From: Tribonema minus
Lineage: Eukaryota > Sar > Xanthophyceae > Tribonematales > Tribonemataceae
Reading direction: 5' to 3'
Assembly: GCA_017506865.1 (NCBI GenBank)
Contig: JAFCMP010000536.1
Span: forward strand, 558,001-622,000
Length of the DNA stretch: 64,000 nt
Within the stretch, counting starts at the first letter, position 1. Every line of letters starts with the position of its first letter. Shown here in pieces: positions 26,201 to 38,400 of this stretch. Under the pieces are notes generated by a model, which saw only the letters and a program-made list of their open reading frames with translations, did not search any database and was not told the DNA's origin. The position numbers and the translations under genes were made by a program.

Positions 26201-28610
26201 TTGCGGGGGATGGTCTGGCGGAGTTGGCGTGGGAGGCTGGTTGTTCGCGCAGCGACTGGTCCTGCACAGCGGACGCATGAACGCGTGGATGAAATCATTC
26301 ATGAGTGCGTGAATTCAAGAGTGACGGCGTCCGCCGGTGCAATGTGTAACTGCGGCTACGGAGACGCGACCACAGCAGGATGTACATATTGTGCAGACAG
26401 GGAGAAAGAATATACGGAACAATAGGTGCCAGCGGTACTCGCCTGCACAGGCGCGCAGCTGTGGAGAGTCACACGCCCCAACTTCAAGAAGTAGATACTG
26501 TTGGCGCCGTTGTGGCGCTGAGATCAGCCAAAAGCACACGGTGATAGCGGCGCACGCAATTGCGCGCAGCATGGCGAAGAATGCAAGCAACAGCATTAGA
26601 CAGTGGCCTGTCACTGACCTCTTCAAGTCCAACTGCAAGCCAGGATTCAACTACAATGCTCTGCTATCGCGATGCGTGGGGCAGGCGTGGACCCAAGCGC
26701 TGCACTCTCGTGAAATCCAATGCGCCAAACACGCCTACACCCGGTTGATGCTGAATTACAGGGAGACTGCAGTTGACGTTGAAGCACACAGAGCGACACT
26801 CCCCACCAGCCATGCACATGCCCTCCAGCCTTCACTACCTCTACCCTGTGAGCCTGAGTATACATGCAAACTTGCTTGCATTGACCGCACACTCACATTG
26901 CGCCCGGGGGATCGGTCGGGGAGACGCGGCGACGGCGGCGCACGCGCGCTGCGGGGTGTGGCGGTGGCGGTGGAAGCGGCGGCGGTGGCGGTGGAGGTGA
27001 CCGAGGCGCCTGAGCCAGCCTGGGCCCTGGCAGCAGCCTGTCGAGTGAAGACAAGATGAGAATGTTCTGAGCGTTCTTGAAGTTGAGGTGAGGTTGACTT
27101 GAAGTATGAGTGACTGCTGCTGGGTGCGCTTAGTAGGCAAGATGTGTGTGCGGGTGCTTGGTTTGAAGTGAACCGGCTGTAAAGATGCACACGGTGGCCT
27201 TTGTGACTTGAACTTACACACATTGGCTTCAGCTTAGCATTGCCACCACTAAAGATTGCACAAACACGAGTACACACTTTGCACAATCACCCTGACCCCA
27301 ACCTTAACCCTAATGGTAAGAGGAAATGCTGCATACCTTTTGCCACCGCAGCACCTCCAGCTTAGCTGTCACCAGCTCTCCTGTCAGCTGCGCCACCTAC
27401 AGCACAAAATCGGACAGGCAATGAAGCTGAGCATCAGTGCTCAACACCACCTACATCCGACGCAATAAGCAAACCGACATGTGAAGCTGAGTAAGATCCA
27501 TGCACATCTGTTCAAATAGGACACCATACCTCTGGTGTATGGTCCGCGCACCCTCTATACCAGTGTTAGTCAGATGTTTCGCTTGCATTGACGAAACAAG
27601 ACACTGGATTATCACGCTGGAGTTGTATGTTTGCATGAAACTCTCGACCAAATTGACCGCCCTGGAAGATTTGGCCGTTGCTGGCTAGCCGTAACCCTCA
27701 CCCTAACTGTAAGGTGTGTGGCGGCGCGACTGCTGAAGAGCTTGTGGGTTTCAGGCCTGTTAGGGTTAGACCTAGGTTGCACCTAGCGCGCTTCTGCAAA
27801 AGAGGCGCAATATCCAGATCAAACCACACAAAAGAAAAGCAAAACTGGACATCGGATCATCGCTTGTCTGCAACAGGCGTCAGTTGCTCTCACAGGCTGC
27901 CTGAACACAATGCAGTTGTGCTGAGTTTTGACACCGGGGGTAAGCTGCGCTTGGGCGCACTCACCCTAACCCTCATCCTAAACTCAGCCCTAAACCTAAC
28001 TTTGTCAGCACGAGAGGGTTTTGGCAGCCGCTGTTGTCATGAGTTGAGGAAAACCATTGAGGTTGGGGACATTTAAAGTCCAACAAAAGTGTACCCTGCA
28101 GGTGCAGCGCCATCGTGTCATTGGACGAGGTGGCGCTGGGTAACCGCCTGCAATATGCTGACCTCAAATAAGAACCTTTTTCATACTTCAACTGTCACCG
28201 GTACTAGACTTCAACTGTCACCTGTACATGTGGGCCCCCCGGAGCAAAGGCCTCGCTGCGATCGTCCAAGCCATTCTCATCCAAAAAGCTCGCAAACTCA
28301 GCCTCCAGCTCCGCGATCTGACAACGCAAACAGAGTTCATTCATGTATTCATACACGGTTCATTCATCCAGTTGTCCACAATCTGACCGCGCAAGCAGCG
28401 GATTCGTTCATGCATTCATTCATGGCCTGACCGTGGATGTAGAGGCGTAGCAGCGTTCATGCCACTACAGGGGTATCCACGGGTGTACCGGTGCTGTACT
28501 TGTGCTGTACTCATGTGCATCTGCACCCGGTGTGATCGGCATAGTTTGGCGTCTGGCAGCGGGGGGGGATGGGGGGGAGTGGGGAGGGAGACCCACTAAT
28601 GAATGCGGCA

Positions 28611-28667
<57 letters not shown>

Positions 28668-31647
28668 TGAAACTGACAAGAGTGCCAGGAAGCGCGCGCG
28701 CCGATTGGCGCCATGACGATCGGCAGAGTGCGCCGCTTCACTTCACACCTGTGTGGCACTGGTCAGCGGACGACGCGCGTCAAGCGACTACTTCATCCCA
28801 CAAGCGCCTGCTGTACATAGCGCGAGCTGCTTCTCTCTTTGAAGATCGCCGGCGCTCTCCGCGATAATTCACGCGGGTGGCCATCATCCAGAGGCGCGAC
28901 AGCTTCAACAGGGGCACAAAGGCTGAAAATCCTGTCACCTTGTGCCTGTGCTGCGCTGCCTCCGCGCCAGGCCCCACAGCGGCACGTCACTTAACTGAGG
29001 CATGTCACTTCAGTATTGCATCACCTCATGCCTGTGCAGCGCTTGCACCCGCGCCAATTCCTCTGTGGCGGCAGCGACGTGCGTTTCCAGATCGCGCATG
29101 GCAGTGGCTGCAGCCTCTTCTTCTGCGCGCCGCTGCCGTACCGCTGCCGCCAGCTCCTGCAGACCGCGGCAAGTGTAGAGCGATGCCACGTGCTGTGAGC
29201 TTCAACAAATGACACATGTACTTCAAGGGGCGACAAGCCGCTGCTACGCCTCAGCACGCCGCACCAATGTGGAAGGACTTTCATCCTGCCCTTAAGGTTA
29301 GAGTAAATCTAACCCTAATCCTAACCTATCCCCAACCCTAACCCTTTGCTGGGCCACAACAACATATACAACCGTCCAGTGCGCCATCGCTCACCTCTGA
29401 CTGAGCATCGCTGACGCTGCTGCTGCCGCAGTGCCGCCCGTCGCGCAGCACGGCGATCGCGTGCTCGAAGCGCGCATGCGTAACTGCCACCGTATCCGCC
29501 GCCTCCAGCGCATGCACGCCTGCAGCGCTCCACGCCTGAACTCCGCTGTTATGCACGTTCTCAACATGTCATACCTACAAGTACCTACCCTGCTGTCCAG
29601 CACGCCGTCGCTCACCTCTAACTGAGCGTCGCTGACGCTGCTGCTGCCGCAGTGCCGCCCCTCGCGCAGCACGGCGAGCGCGTGCTCGAAGCACGCGTGC
29701 GTAACTGCCGCCGTAACCGCCGCCTCCAGCGCGTGCACGCGTGCCTCCAGCGCCGCGCGCAGCGCCGCTTCGTCCTGCGCATTGCGTCACCGCAAAGTTA
29801 GAGTTAGGTTTAGGGGTAGTAACTGCCGCCGTAACCGCCGCCTCCAGCGCGTAGTCTACACGCGCGCCTCCAGCGCCGCACATAGCGCCGCTTCGTCCTG
29901 CGCGTTGCGTCACCGCAATAGTTAGGGTTAGGGTTAGGGTTAGTAACTGCCGCCGTAACCGCCGCCTCCAGCGCGTGCACGCGCGCCTCCAGCACCGCGA
30001 CGCTTCGTCCTGCGCGTTGCGTCACCGCAAACTTCAACGCTGGATGAACTTCATGTCAAAATGGCGTGTGCGTGCTTGAAGTGACTGTAAGCCACTTCTG
30101 GTGATGAATTTTGTGAGACAGACATAGAGGCCTCCAGCAAGCGTGCAGCGCGTACATGCGCACCTGCAGTGCTGCGCGCAGTACCGCTTCGTCCTGCAAG
30201 ATGCGTCACCACAAACTTCAATGCTGCGTGTACATTCTTCAACATGGATCACCGCAAGTGCTAGGTGCATGGTAATCCATACATGGTGTGCGCATGTTGT
30301 GTGTGTGTGTGTGTGTTTGGGGTGTGTTGAAGTTGCTGTCAATGACTTGCACTGGCGCGTCCGCACGCCATGCTTCAGTTACATGCTAGCTGGCTGATAG
30401 GTATTGCCAAACTTCAACTCATGACGTGCGTACTAATTGTCAGCTACTTCAACTGCAGTGCCACGACGCGCCGCTGCTGCCAGCTGCCTGGCTCCTGACG
30501 CCGTAGCACACAAAAACCCCTTATCATACAAAAGCCCCTTAAAATGCCACCCACAGAACACTGCAGGCAAGTAGAGTTGGGCAGAGACACCTCAAGCGCA
30601 GGCACCAATGACTGATGATGATGGACACGAGGGTTGGTGCCGTTTGGCGCTGCCTGTACGGCTACGTTTCATAACAGTTACATATGCGCAACTAGCGCCC
30701 CATGACAGTCATATCTGCACGCACGCAACGGCCGGCACTGTTTGGAGGCACCACATGAGTCCCAGGGGGCAATACAAATCAAAAGCCACACGGCAACGTT
30801 TTTCCTTGGCAGTGTCACCTTTCGCCGCGCTGCGGATGGTGCTGCTCGTGACAGTTACATATTGCGCCCGTGATAACGTTCGTGGTGCACAGCACCCACC
30901 ACTGACCGCAACTCTACGCTTGACAGATATGGTGCGATGATGCTCAGGATGGCTTCGGCGCATTAGTGACTGCAACACAGGCATTTCATGATTGCTCGGC
31001 AGCTGGATTTGCACTGTTGGTGCGCAGAATCATGATGGCGTGTATGGAATTCTGGCACATGTCTCCTGACACTTGGCACGAATGCTTCTCAAAGCAGTTT
31101 GACTGTCAGCATTTGCATGCAACCATCGGCAAGAGAGTTTAGAGCATGCTTTTCGGTACATCAAAACTCAACCCTCACGGTGACAATCCCCCAACACAAG
31201 GACTTCAAGTATGGTCATGGTTGACGACCCTGCACATTGTGCAACCCAATAACTTTAAATAACTTTATATATGTAGACCTTCGTGCGTTGCAACAACCTC
31301 AAGCGGCAGTACCTGTTTTTGCATCTCTAGGCCCCAGCGATCTTGCGCAATGTAGCTACATTCGTAGTGAAAGCTGCTGCTCCATAGTAGCGAAAAATCG
31401 GATGCAGCGCTATGAAGGCTACTCTCTAGGTGAGCACACCACATGCTTGAGGATCCTACGGCAGCTGCTGTTCACTGACTGCTGACGGCTCATCATCTTG
31501 CAAGGCATACTGTCCACATTGTCCACCAGCTCGTCAGCAGCTTTTCGACTCCGTTGCAGGTGAAGCGAAAAAGTCGATACTGGCACACGCTTCTGAGCGT
31601 ACCTGCTCGTACTGCTTGTACAGCCCGTCCGATTGGCTTCTCCTCAT
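20271..31647 (-). CDS. Coiled-coil, Pro/Ala-rich protein with RS-rich C-terminus
   Basis: Function unknown; 967 residues in 11 exons: 31647-31603, 29774-29616, 29156-29025, 28317-28228, 27037-26897, 26261-25829, 25057-23790, 22878-22546, 21747-21630, 21321-21251, 20384-20271 (stop 20273-20271). All junctions keep frame, which is the main support. The start ATG is the first in frame with the GT donor at 31602 and follows an in-frame stop. The N-terminal third is coiled coil (DEAALRAALEARVHALEAAV; ELAAAVRQRRAEEEAA; IAELEAEFASFLDENG). The middle has repeated PSPPPANPLLSPS units and a long Ala-rich part. The C-terminal exons give EKEASFFSKLRLMVLKAAEA, an RRRSRRR cluster and RRSRSPANRPRSR before the stop. 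RS content suggests an RNA-processing or nuclear-speckle role, but that is only inference. Echoes flank at least eight of its exons. Confidence 0.6.
20591..20604 (-). repeat. Upstream echo of the last exon of the RS-tailed gene
   Basis: The acceptor and first codons of the exon beginning at 20384 (CTTCAG then AGCGCC) recur here, about 200 bases upstream in the direction of transcription. Confidence 0.6.
21902..21952 (-). repeat. Upstream echo of the EKEASFF exon
   Basis: The start of the exon at 21747 recurs with an intact CAG acceptor. It reads EKKQANFFRKP against EKEASFFSKLR, so reading-frame similarity confirms which frame of the true exon is used. Confidence 0.75.
22320..22356 (-). repeat. 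Downstream echo of the exon ending at 22546
   Basis: The exon end CGCTGAATGAG recurs, but the junction now reads GCGAGT in place of the functional GTGCGT donor. The copy is shorter and diverged. Confidence 0.6.
23008..23045 (-). repeat. Upstream echo of the exon at 22878
   Basis: The acceptor and first codons (GCAG then GTGATGGCCATCTCGCG) match the true exon start GTGGTGGCCATCTCGCG and then diverge. Surrounding intron sequence (GTGACAGG near 22964 and 23144) is duplicated too. Confidence 0.8.
25752..25785 (-). repeat. Downstream echo of the Pro-rich exon end
   Basis: The end of the exon finishing at 25829 (SPSGRVA coding) and its GTGAGG donor recur about 70 bases downstream in transcription. 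Confidence 0.85.
28616..28666. repeat. CAG/CTG microsatellite
   Basis: An almost pure run of about 17 GCA/CAG triplets lies in an intron of the RS-tailed gene. Poly-Leu and poly-Gln frames through it are artefacts. Confidence 0.95.
28933..28968 (-). repeat. Downstream echo of a coiled-coil exon end
   Basis: The last codons and GTGATG-type donor of the exon ending at 29025 recur here in diverged form, with a GTGACA junction. Confidence 0.6.
29396..29545 (-). repeat. Long downstream copy of the coiled-coil exon 29774-29616
   Basis: This copy keeps about 140 bases of the exon, including the region coding for EHALAVLREGRHCGSSS, and a GTGAGC donor. A possible AG acceptor (CTGCAG) precedes it, so it could act as an alternative exon. 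It has several substitutions relative to the full exon. Confidence 0.85.
29820..30197 (-). repeat. Three upstream echoes of the coiled-coil exon start
   Basis: Copies of the exon start (CAG acceptor, then GACGAAGC) begin at about 29897, 30009 and 30193 and run toward lower coordinates. One contains an in-frame stop. They alternate with TTAGGG-type repeats. Confidence 0.9.
29921..29943. repeat. Interstitial TTAGGG telomere-type repeat
   Basis: Almost four perfect GTTAGG units lie between two exon echoes. Similar runs in this gene are near 27296-27315, 27960-28003, 29296-29345 and 29799-29819. Confidence 0.95.
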
Positions 31648-32439
31648 AGCTCCTCAGCTCCTCGTGCGACCCTCGCTCTCGAGCTCGTCTCTCCCCAAGC
31701 ACGCAACGGCGCTCTTTCGGGGTCACCGCGTTGTTGAAGTTTACTGTTGAAGTTTACTGGTGTGCTACTGGCGCATTATATTTTGGTAGAAAAGGGTGCG
31801 TCTGCAGCATGCATCATCTAAAACACGAATACACACCCGCTGGCGCTTGCTGCACTGCAACTAGCGGCTTGTGCAAGGCTGGAATATGTTGGGAAGCACC
31901 AGCAACTGGCATGGTATTGCTCAGCGTTGCAGCATGAAAATACATAGGTAGAAAATGACGACGAAGCACACCATGATGGCGGGGAAGCACCACAGTGAGA
32001 GCGTAAATTTGTCGCACAGTCAATCAACAAAATGGAACGCAATCGTTGTGCGCGCAGATGCCGCTTGCACAAGTACCACTTTCATCGCGCGCCCCCCCCC
32101 TTCCGATCACCCAGCCCCCCCCTCCCCCCTCTCGTGCGCACCTGCCAGTTATGTAAACAGCTCTTTCAACTTCAACAACAGGTGACACCCTTGCACAGCT
32201 GGCGCCCATGGGTCCAGCCGAGCCAGGTTTCACTCCGTTTGCCGTAACGGAACGCGTGGCTAGGATTACAGCAGGCGTACATGGCAAGCGAGCTGCACCG
32301 TTCCCAAACCAGAATCACAGAGCTGGTTTCCCGCGCCAGTGGAACAGAGCTGGCGGGGAAAGGGGAGGGGGGGGGGGCGATAGGCCCTGAGATAGCAGCT
32401 TGCTGAAGGGAACCACAGGGCCCCAGGCGCGAAGCACGT
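31648..32439. other. Intergenic region upstream of the RS-tailed gene
   Basis: This runs from the stop of the lumen-protein gene to the start of the RS-tailed gene on the same strand. It presumably contains the latter's promoter and 5' leader. A C-rich tract lies near 32092-32130 and a G tract near 32359-32377. No gene was found. Confidence 0.4.
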
Positions 32440-35400
32440 CTAACCCTGCTGCAACGTCTTGGCGACCATCTCGTAGGGCACGACCTTGATCTCGCGGATG
32501 CCGCCGAGCGTCGTGTTGAGCTTAATAATGGCCTTCTTGCTTCCGGAGGCGGCGCCGACGCGCGAGACGGCGACCTCCTCGCCGATCATGCGCCCCGTGC
32601 GGCCCTTGTCGGGGCCCGCCACCAGCATGATGCTGTCGCGAATCTGTCGCGATAGGGGGCGGTGAGTTGATGTGGGTCAGCGGGACTTCAAGTATGCGAG
32701 CGGTTGAAAGAACTATCTGGAAAAACACTCGTTCGAAAAAACAGCCACTTCCCAAGTACTTGGGTGCATCATCAGAGTGGCGCAGGCCCGCCACCAGCAT
32801 GATGCTGTCGATGATATGTCGCGACGCAGTGAGTGATAGGGTAGAAGTCAGCAGCGCAACCAGAACTTCAAGTGAGAAGGCAGAACGAAGTTCAATAGTC
32901 CTTTGAAGTGTACGCATTGTTGGTGATCATGCGCCCCGTGCGGCGCTTGTCGGGGCCCGCCACCAGCATGATGCTGTCGCGAATCTGCCGCAATGCGGAG
33001 CGCGCGAGTTTGAAGTGTGTCAGCAAAACTTCAAGTATGCGAGCGGTTGACAACAGTTGACAACATTGATGGTGTGGGCGGGGCCGCCCGCTATCGTGAC
33101 GATGTTGCTGATCTGGCGCATGCAGAGCACCAGCGATGTGGTGGTCAACACAGCGCAAGCAGAACTTCAAGTGTGCGCGGTGTTGGAAGAAGAAGCCTTG
33201 GCTCAAGTACATCATTGGGTGGCGTCGCTCGCCACCAGCATTTTCGCATAAACAACATTTGTAAGGCGTAGCAGCGCTCGACCGCAGCGCAGCAGTGCTC
33301 AGCACGGCGTGCTGCTGCACGGACCGATCTAGGAGGTCGCGCGCCGGTGGCACAAACAGTACAGTTTCGGTGTAGCAGTGCTCGACAGCACTGAAGCAGC
33401 GCTCAACAGCAGCGCAGCAGCGCTCAACGGTATGATGCTGCTGCACACTGACCTTGGGAGGGTCGCGCGTCGGCGGCACCAACAGTGAATATGTGTGTAC
33501 AGCATAGCGCGCTCATCAGCAGCGCAGCAGTGCTCAGCGTGGTATGCTGCAGCAACCTTGAAAGGGTCGTGCGCCGGCAGCACAAACAGTTATAGTTGTC
33601 AAGCGAAGCAGCGCTCAAAAGCAGCGCAGCAGCGCAAAACAGTATGATGCCGCTGCACACCGACCTTAGGGGGGTCACGCGCCGGCGGCACGAAGACCAG
33701 CGTGGAGTCGTCCGTCCCCTTGAAGTACTTTTCCGTGCTGGTGACGGGGTCGTAGGCGTCGTACAGGTCGCCGGCCTTGAGGTAGCGGTCCAGCGCCACG
33801 CTCATTGCGGCGAACGCGCCCTCAGCCTCCTGCGTGTTCCTGAAAAAAACGGGGTGCATGGCAAAGTGCGCAGGTGAGTTGTGACTTGAAGTTACAAGTT
33901 GAGGTAGCGGTCCAGCGCCACGCTCATCGCGGCGAACGCGCCCTCTGCCTCCTACGTGTTCCTGACGGTGGGCGTGCAAGGCAATATATATTAGGCTGCT
34001 TGTTCTACAGGAGTCGACTTGAAGTAACAGGTCGAAAGTAGCGCTGGACCACGACTTGAAGTAAGTAATTGAAGTAGAGGTCCGGCGCCACGCTCATCGC
34101 AGCGGACGCGCCCTCTGCCTCCTGCGTGTTCCTGATCTCAGGGGGGACAACGCGGAGTTCGTTAACCCCTGCATCATGAGGTGTTCTTGGAGTGCGTCAG
34201 GTAAGGCGCTTGACGTGAAAAGTTGAAGTAGCGGTCAGCGCCACGCTCATGGCGGCGAACGCGCTGTGACTTGAAGTTACAAGTTGAGGTAGCGATCCAG
34301 CGCCACGCTCACGGCGGCGAACGCGCCCTCTACCTCCTGCGTGTTCCTGATCTCAGGGGTTGTAGGGCGCAGTGCATAAACGCACACATTGTGAGGTAAA
34401 CGTCGGAATTACGTTAGCTAACACATTGTGAGGTAAGTGTCGGAATAACGTTAGCTTTCAACAAGGTGACTTCAAGTAGGAAGTTGAAGTAGCGGTCCAG
34501 ACCACGCTCATCGCGGCGAACGCACCCTCTGCCTCCTGTGTGTTCCTGACCATGGCAGTGCAAATCGCAATGCATCACATGAGCTTGTCGAAAACCGGCT
34601 CCTGAGCTCCAGCGCACGAGGGCCATTGCAGGCTCTCGGAGACAGAGCAGGGCAGGTAGGTATTGAATAAATGTGGTACATGTCCTCCGCGCACCAGTGC
34701 ACTCGCTGCGGCTGCCGCCTATCTCGCCTGTCGCAATGGTGCCGTCTACGCTGCAGCAGCTCGTGCTATACGACGCTTCTGCCACCGTCGCTACAAACTC
34801 CCGCGCGGCGCCCTCGAGGCTGCCCCCCCACAGCTGCCCTCGTGCAGCAGGCCGTCCTCCTTGTGTGCGCTCCTCTCAACTTCAAGTTGGACACAAACTT
34901 CAAACGTGGTGGTTCGGCTGTGACGTGCCGAGCGCGGCAGGCCTCTGTGGTGAACTTCAACTGCAGGTTCAAAGTTCCACTCCAAGTTAAAGCCAACATT
35001 GAACTCTTGCAACAAGTTGCTTTCGGCTGCGACGCGCCGAGCGGCAGTGCTTGCTGACGCGCCGCGCTCTGCGCGCGCACCGCGGCGGCGGCAGCAGCTT
35101 CAACTTTGTGCTCAAGTTGAAGCTCCACATCGGCATCCCACGCACGTCCCCCTCCCCCGCTGCAGTCTGCCTGCGCTCCGCCTCAATGCACCCCTCAGCA
35201 GCAGCGCTCCGCAGCAGAGCGGCGCCACTCATGAGCGATGCGGCAGCGGTCGCTGCCAGTTCCCTGGCGCATGGCCACAAACAAGCATTGATTGATGTTT
35301 TATGGCCCCACGTAGATAAAGGCCGTGTCTCGCGACCGTTGTCACGCCTGGCGCTGCCGCTTGAGCGCTCACTTTGCATGTGCAGCACGCCTCGACCGCT

Positions 35401-38400
35401 GCACGGCGCCAGTTCACTACCTTCTCTTTTCCAGAACGGCTCAAATTAGATTTACAAAAGCACCAGTGTGATTGCGTTGAGCGCTTCCTTCGCGTCTGCA
35501 GCGCGCCTCAAGCGCTCCACGGCGCCTGTTCACCAGCTTCTCTTTTTCAAACTGCTCAAAGGAGAGTTACAATACCATGTACTGCTCCGTTAGATGTACA
35601 ATAGCACCACGGTGAGTGTGTATTTGAGCGCTCATTTTGCGTCTGCAGCACGCCTCAACCGCTCCATGGCGTCTGTTCACCACCTCAGATACACGATCAG
35701 TGCTCGTCTGGCATGTGTTTAGAAGCAGCCAACTGGGCGTAGCTTTAGGATGACGGTTACGGTGAGTGAGGTAACTGGATGGGCGCTCACTTTGCATCTG
35801 CAGCATGCCTCAACCGCCCCACGAGCACCTGTTTACCACCTATTTTCAGGACAGCCTAAATTCGACTTGGGCGCCTGCTTGGAACCATTGAATATCAGGG
35901 GTTTCCTACTTTTAAAGCAGCTCACTTTGCGTCTGCAGCACGCCTCAACCGCTCCACGGCGCCAAACAGCCGCCCCACCTCGTACCGCAGCGCCACGCGC
36001 GAGTTCTTGGCCACGGGCTGCACGTCAGCAAAGTCGAAGTTGCGCATCATGTCCACTTGTGTCAGAATCATCGCTTTGTTTCTGGGCGTAAGATGCGCTA
36101 TGTGGGTGATCAACATCGAGTTGCCTGTGCGCTGTCACATGCGCTGCGCGCGTCGCGCGCGGACGGCGGCGTCAGGCGGATGCGCAACATCAAACTTGAA
36201 GTCGTGCATCATGTTCTCTGTCACCAATCATCGCGTTGGCTCAGACGAAAGGATGCGCGGCAGCGTCAGGGCGGGTGCGCATAAACAAAGTTGAAGATGT
36301 GCCAAATCACACTTGAAGTTTGCATTTCTGCGGATAGACGCACAACTGCGTCGTGCTGGTTTGGGCGCAAGAAAGCGCAGATGCTCAACGTGAAGCTCGC
36401 TACCAGATGTTCCATTTCATCAGAATATCGCTTTAATGATGTGGGCAGACAGTGCTCATGTACGTGATCACCGTCAAGTTTGCCAGTATTGTCACAAAGT
36501 GACTCAGTGCTCGTTGACCAGCACTCAGTGTGACAGCGCGCGTGACATTAAGATCATGTGGGTATGTATGTATGTACAGGAGCAGCATCCGAACGTGGCG
36601 TATGATGACGCTGTGATGGCGCACAGAGCACTGTCACTCGGAGCGTCACCGTGGGACGCAATGCGTCCAGAAACGTGCGAACTGCAGAAGTTCAACTGTG
36701 GCACAACGACGTGCCCAGCCTTAGCGCCAACCCTCATGCTGAAATGCTGCCTGCAGATGCAGATGCAGTTGACCCCTCCCCCCGCCCCCCCCCCCCCACA
36801 CACACGACTCAGTAAACATTCAAGGTGGGGGGGGTACTGCGCCTGCAACAACACGATAACGAAACAAAGCTGCGCTCCTTGTCATATCGATTCAGCGTCG
36901 CTGATGGTAGCATTTGACATTGTGCCCCCAGGTCAACAAGAATATCCGCGCAACTTCAATTTCAATTGCAACACAAAACCGATGCACTGCGTCGCTACAG
37001 CAGATTTGAGCCCCCAAATTGAACCTCCCTCACTACCGGTAGGTTCTGTGTTGCAGTTGAAGTTTGCAGCAGCACCTCCGCACGCACTGTGCCATGCTGC
37101 CAAGCGCGACAGGCACCCCAATGTACTAACCTTAACCCAAACCCTAGCCCAAACCCTAACCCTAGATCGTGGCACTCACATCATCGCCGGGAAAGGCCGC
37201 ATCCGTGTACTTGGTGAATACAGGGACGAAGCTCCGGAACGCATTGGGGTAGGTAGCTATCAGCTCCCAGTCCTCCGCGAATATGTCCTGCTGAAGTTCG
37301 TCCAGCAGCTTGGCAGTGCGCCTGAGCTTCTCCCCGAAGCGGTTCTTCATCGCTGCGGGAGTGCGGAACAGCAAGTCAGTGCTCCCCTATCTTCGACATC
37401 AAGTTTGAACTTGAGCTTCTCCCCAAAGCGGTGCTTCATCGCTGCAGGAATGCGGCACAGCGAGCCAGTGCTCCCTATCGTCAACATCAAGTTTGAACTT
37501 GAGATTCTCCCCGAAGCGGTGCTTCATCGCTGCGGGAGTGCGGCACAGCGATTCAGTGCCGCGCTTGAGCATGATGTTGAACTTGTCAGCAGCAGGCGCG
37601 TTGGAAGGTGAGCGGATGGTAGAGAGGTTGCGCAACAGTTTTTCATGATTGAGACGGCCTTTCATAACCACGTGTGCACAATCTCTGTAGAACGTGCGCA
37701 ACCTACCGGAGTGACCCCTCATGCAAAATCGAAACTGGCCCTGTCAGCGTCGGCGGGCATCTTTTGCATTATGATCTCTTTAGGCGCAGGTGTCTCCGTC
37801 CTGCGGAGAGCCAGCCAGCGGTGAGATTGCTCATGCATTGTGACCGCGTGTTGATACTGTACTGACTATGTACCGATCTGAATGGGACGCACTGGCCAGT
37901 TGTTCTGTACCATGCAGTGAACCGTGTGCAGTGAACCGTAAGCTGGACGCGTTGTGTGTAAGCCGTGAACTCCATACGCTGACAGGACATGATGGCTTTG
38001 CGCAAAAGCAACAAGTTTACCTCATGTCATCGCCTGCGAAGGCATTATGCTCGTACACACGCTGTGCGCGATCGTGCATTCGCACTTGATGCTGCATCCA
38101 AGCGCGCTGCCACACACCAGGTGCACGATCGATCTCATGACGCAATCAAAGACGGTTTTCCGGTTGCAGTCGCGTTCTAAGCGACTTGCAGGAAGAAATG
38201 CGTGGTTGAAGATGGAATCGGAGTTCCATTCAGGGCGGTGTTTGCGCTTGCAAGACTCAGTGTTATCCCTTTGACCATGATTGCGCTTGCAATACGTGCC
38301 GCACTTATAACTTGCTGACGAGGCCAGCAGTATGCTCCGTGGACATTGCATCAGCTCATGCACTGACACCCAAAACGTTGTCGCGCACTCGCGTCAGCCA

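Noticed and set aside
29820-30197. CRISPR-like spaced repeats
   Set aside because: The repeats are diverged, unequal in spacing and are exon copies with splice sites in a eukaryotic gene.
36059-36420. Alternative start of lumen-protein exon 3, and resemblance of its intron repeats to the retroelement hairpin
   Set aside because: Echo evidence favours an acceptor near 36059, but the phase does not fit exon 2. The hairpin resemblance is weak and explained by the intron's own tandem units.
36436-37611. 391-residue plus-strand open frame
   Set aside because: It runs across introns and exon 2 of the minus-strand lumen-protein gene and has no domain or codon logic. Repeated echo units keep it open by chance.
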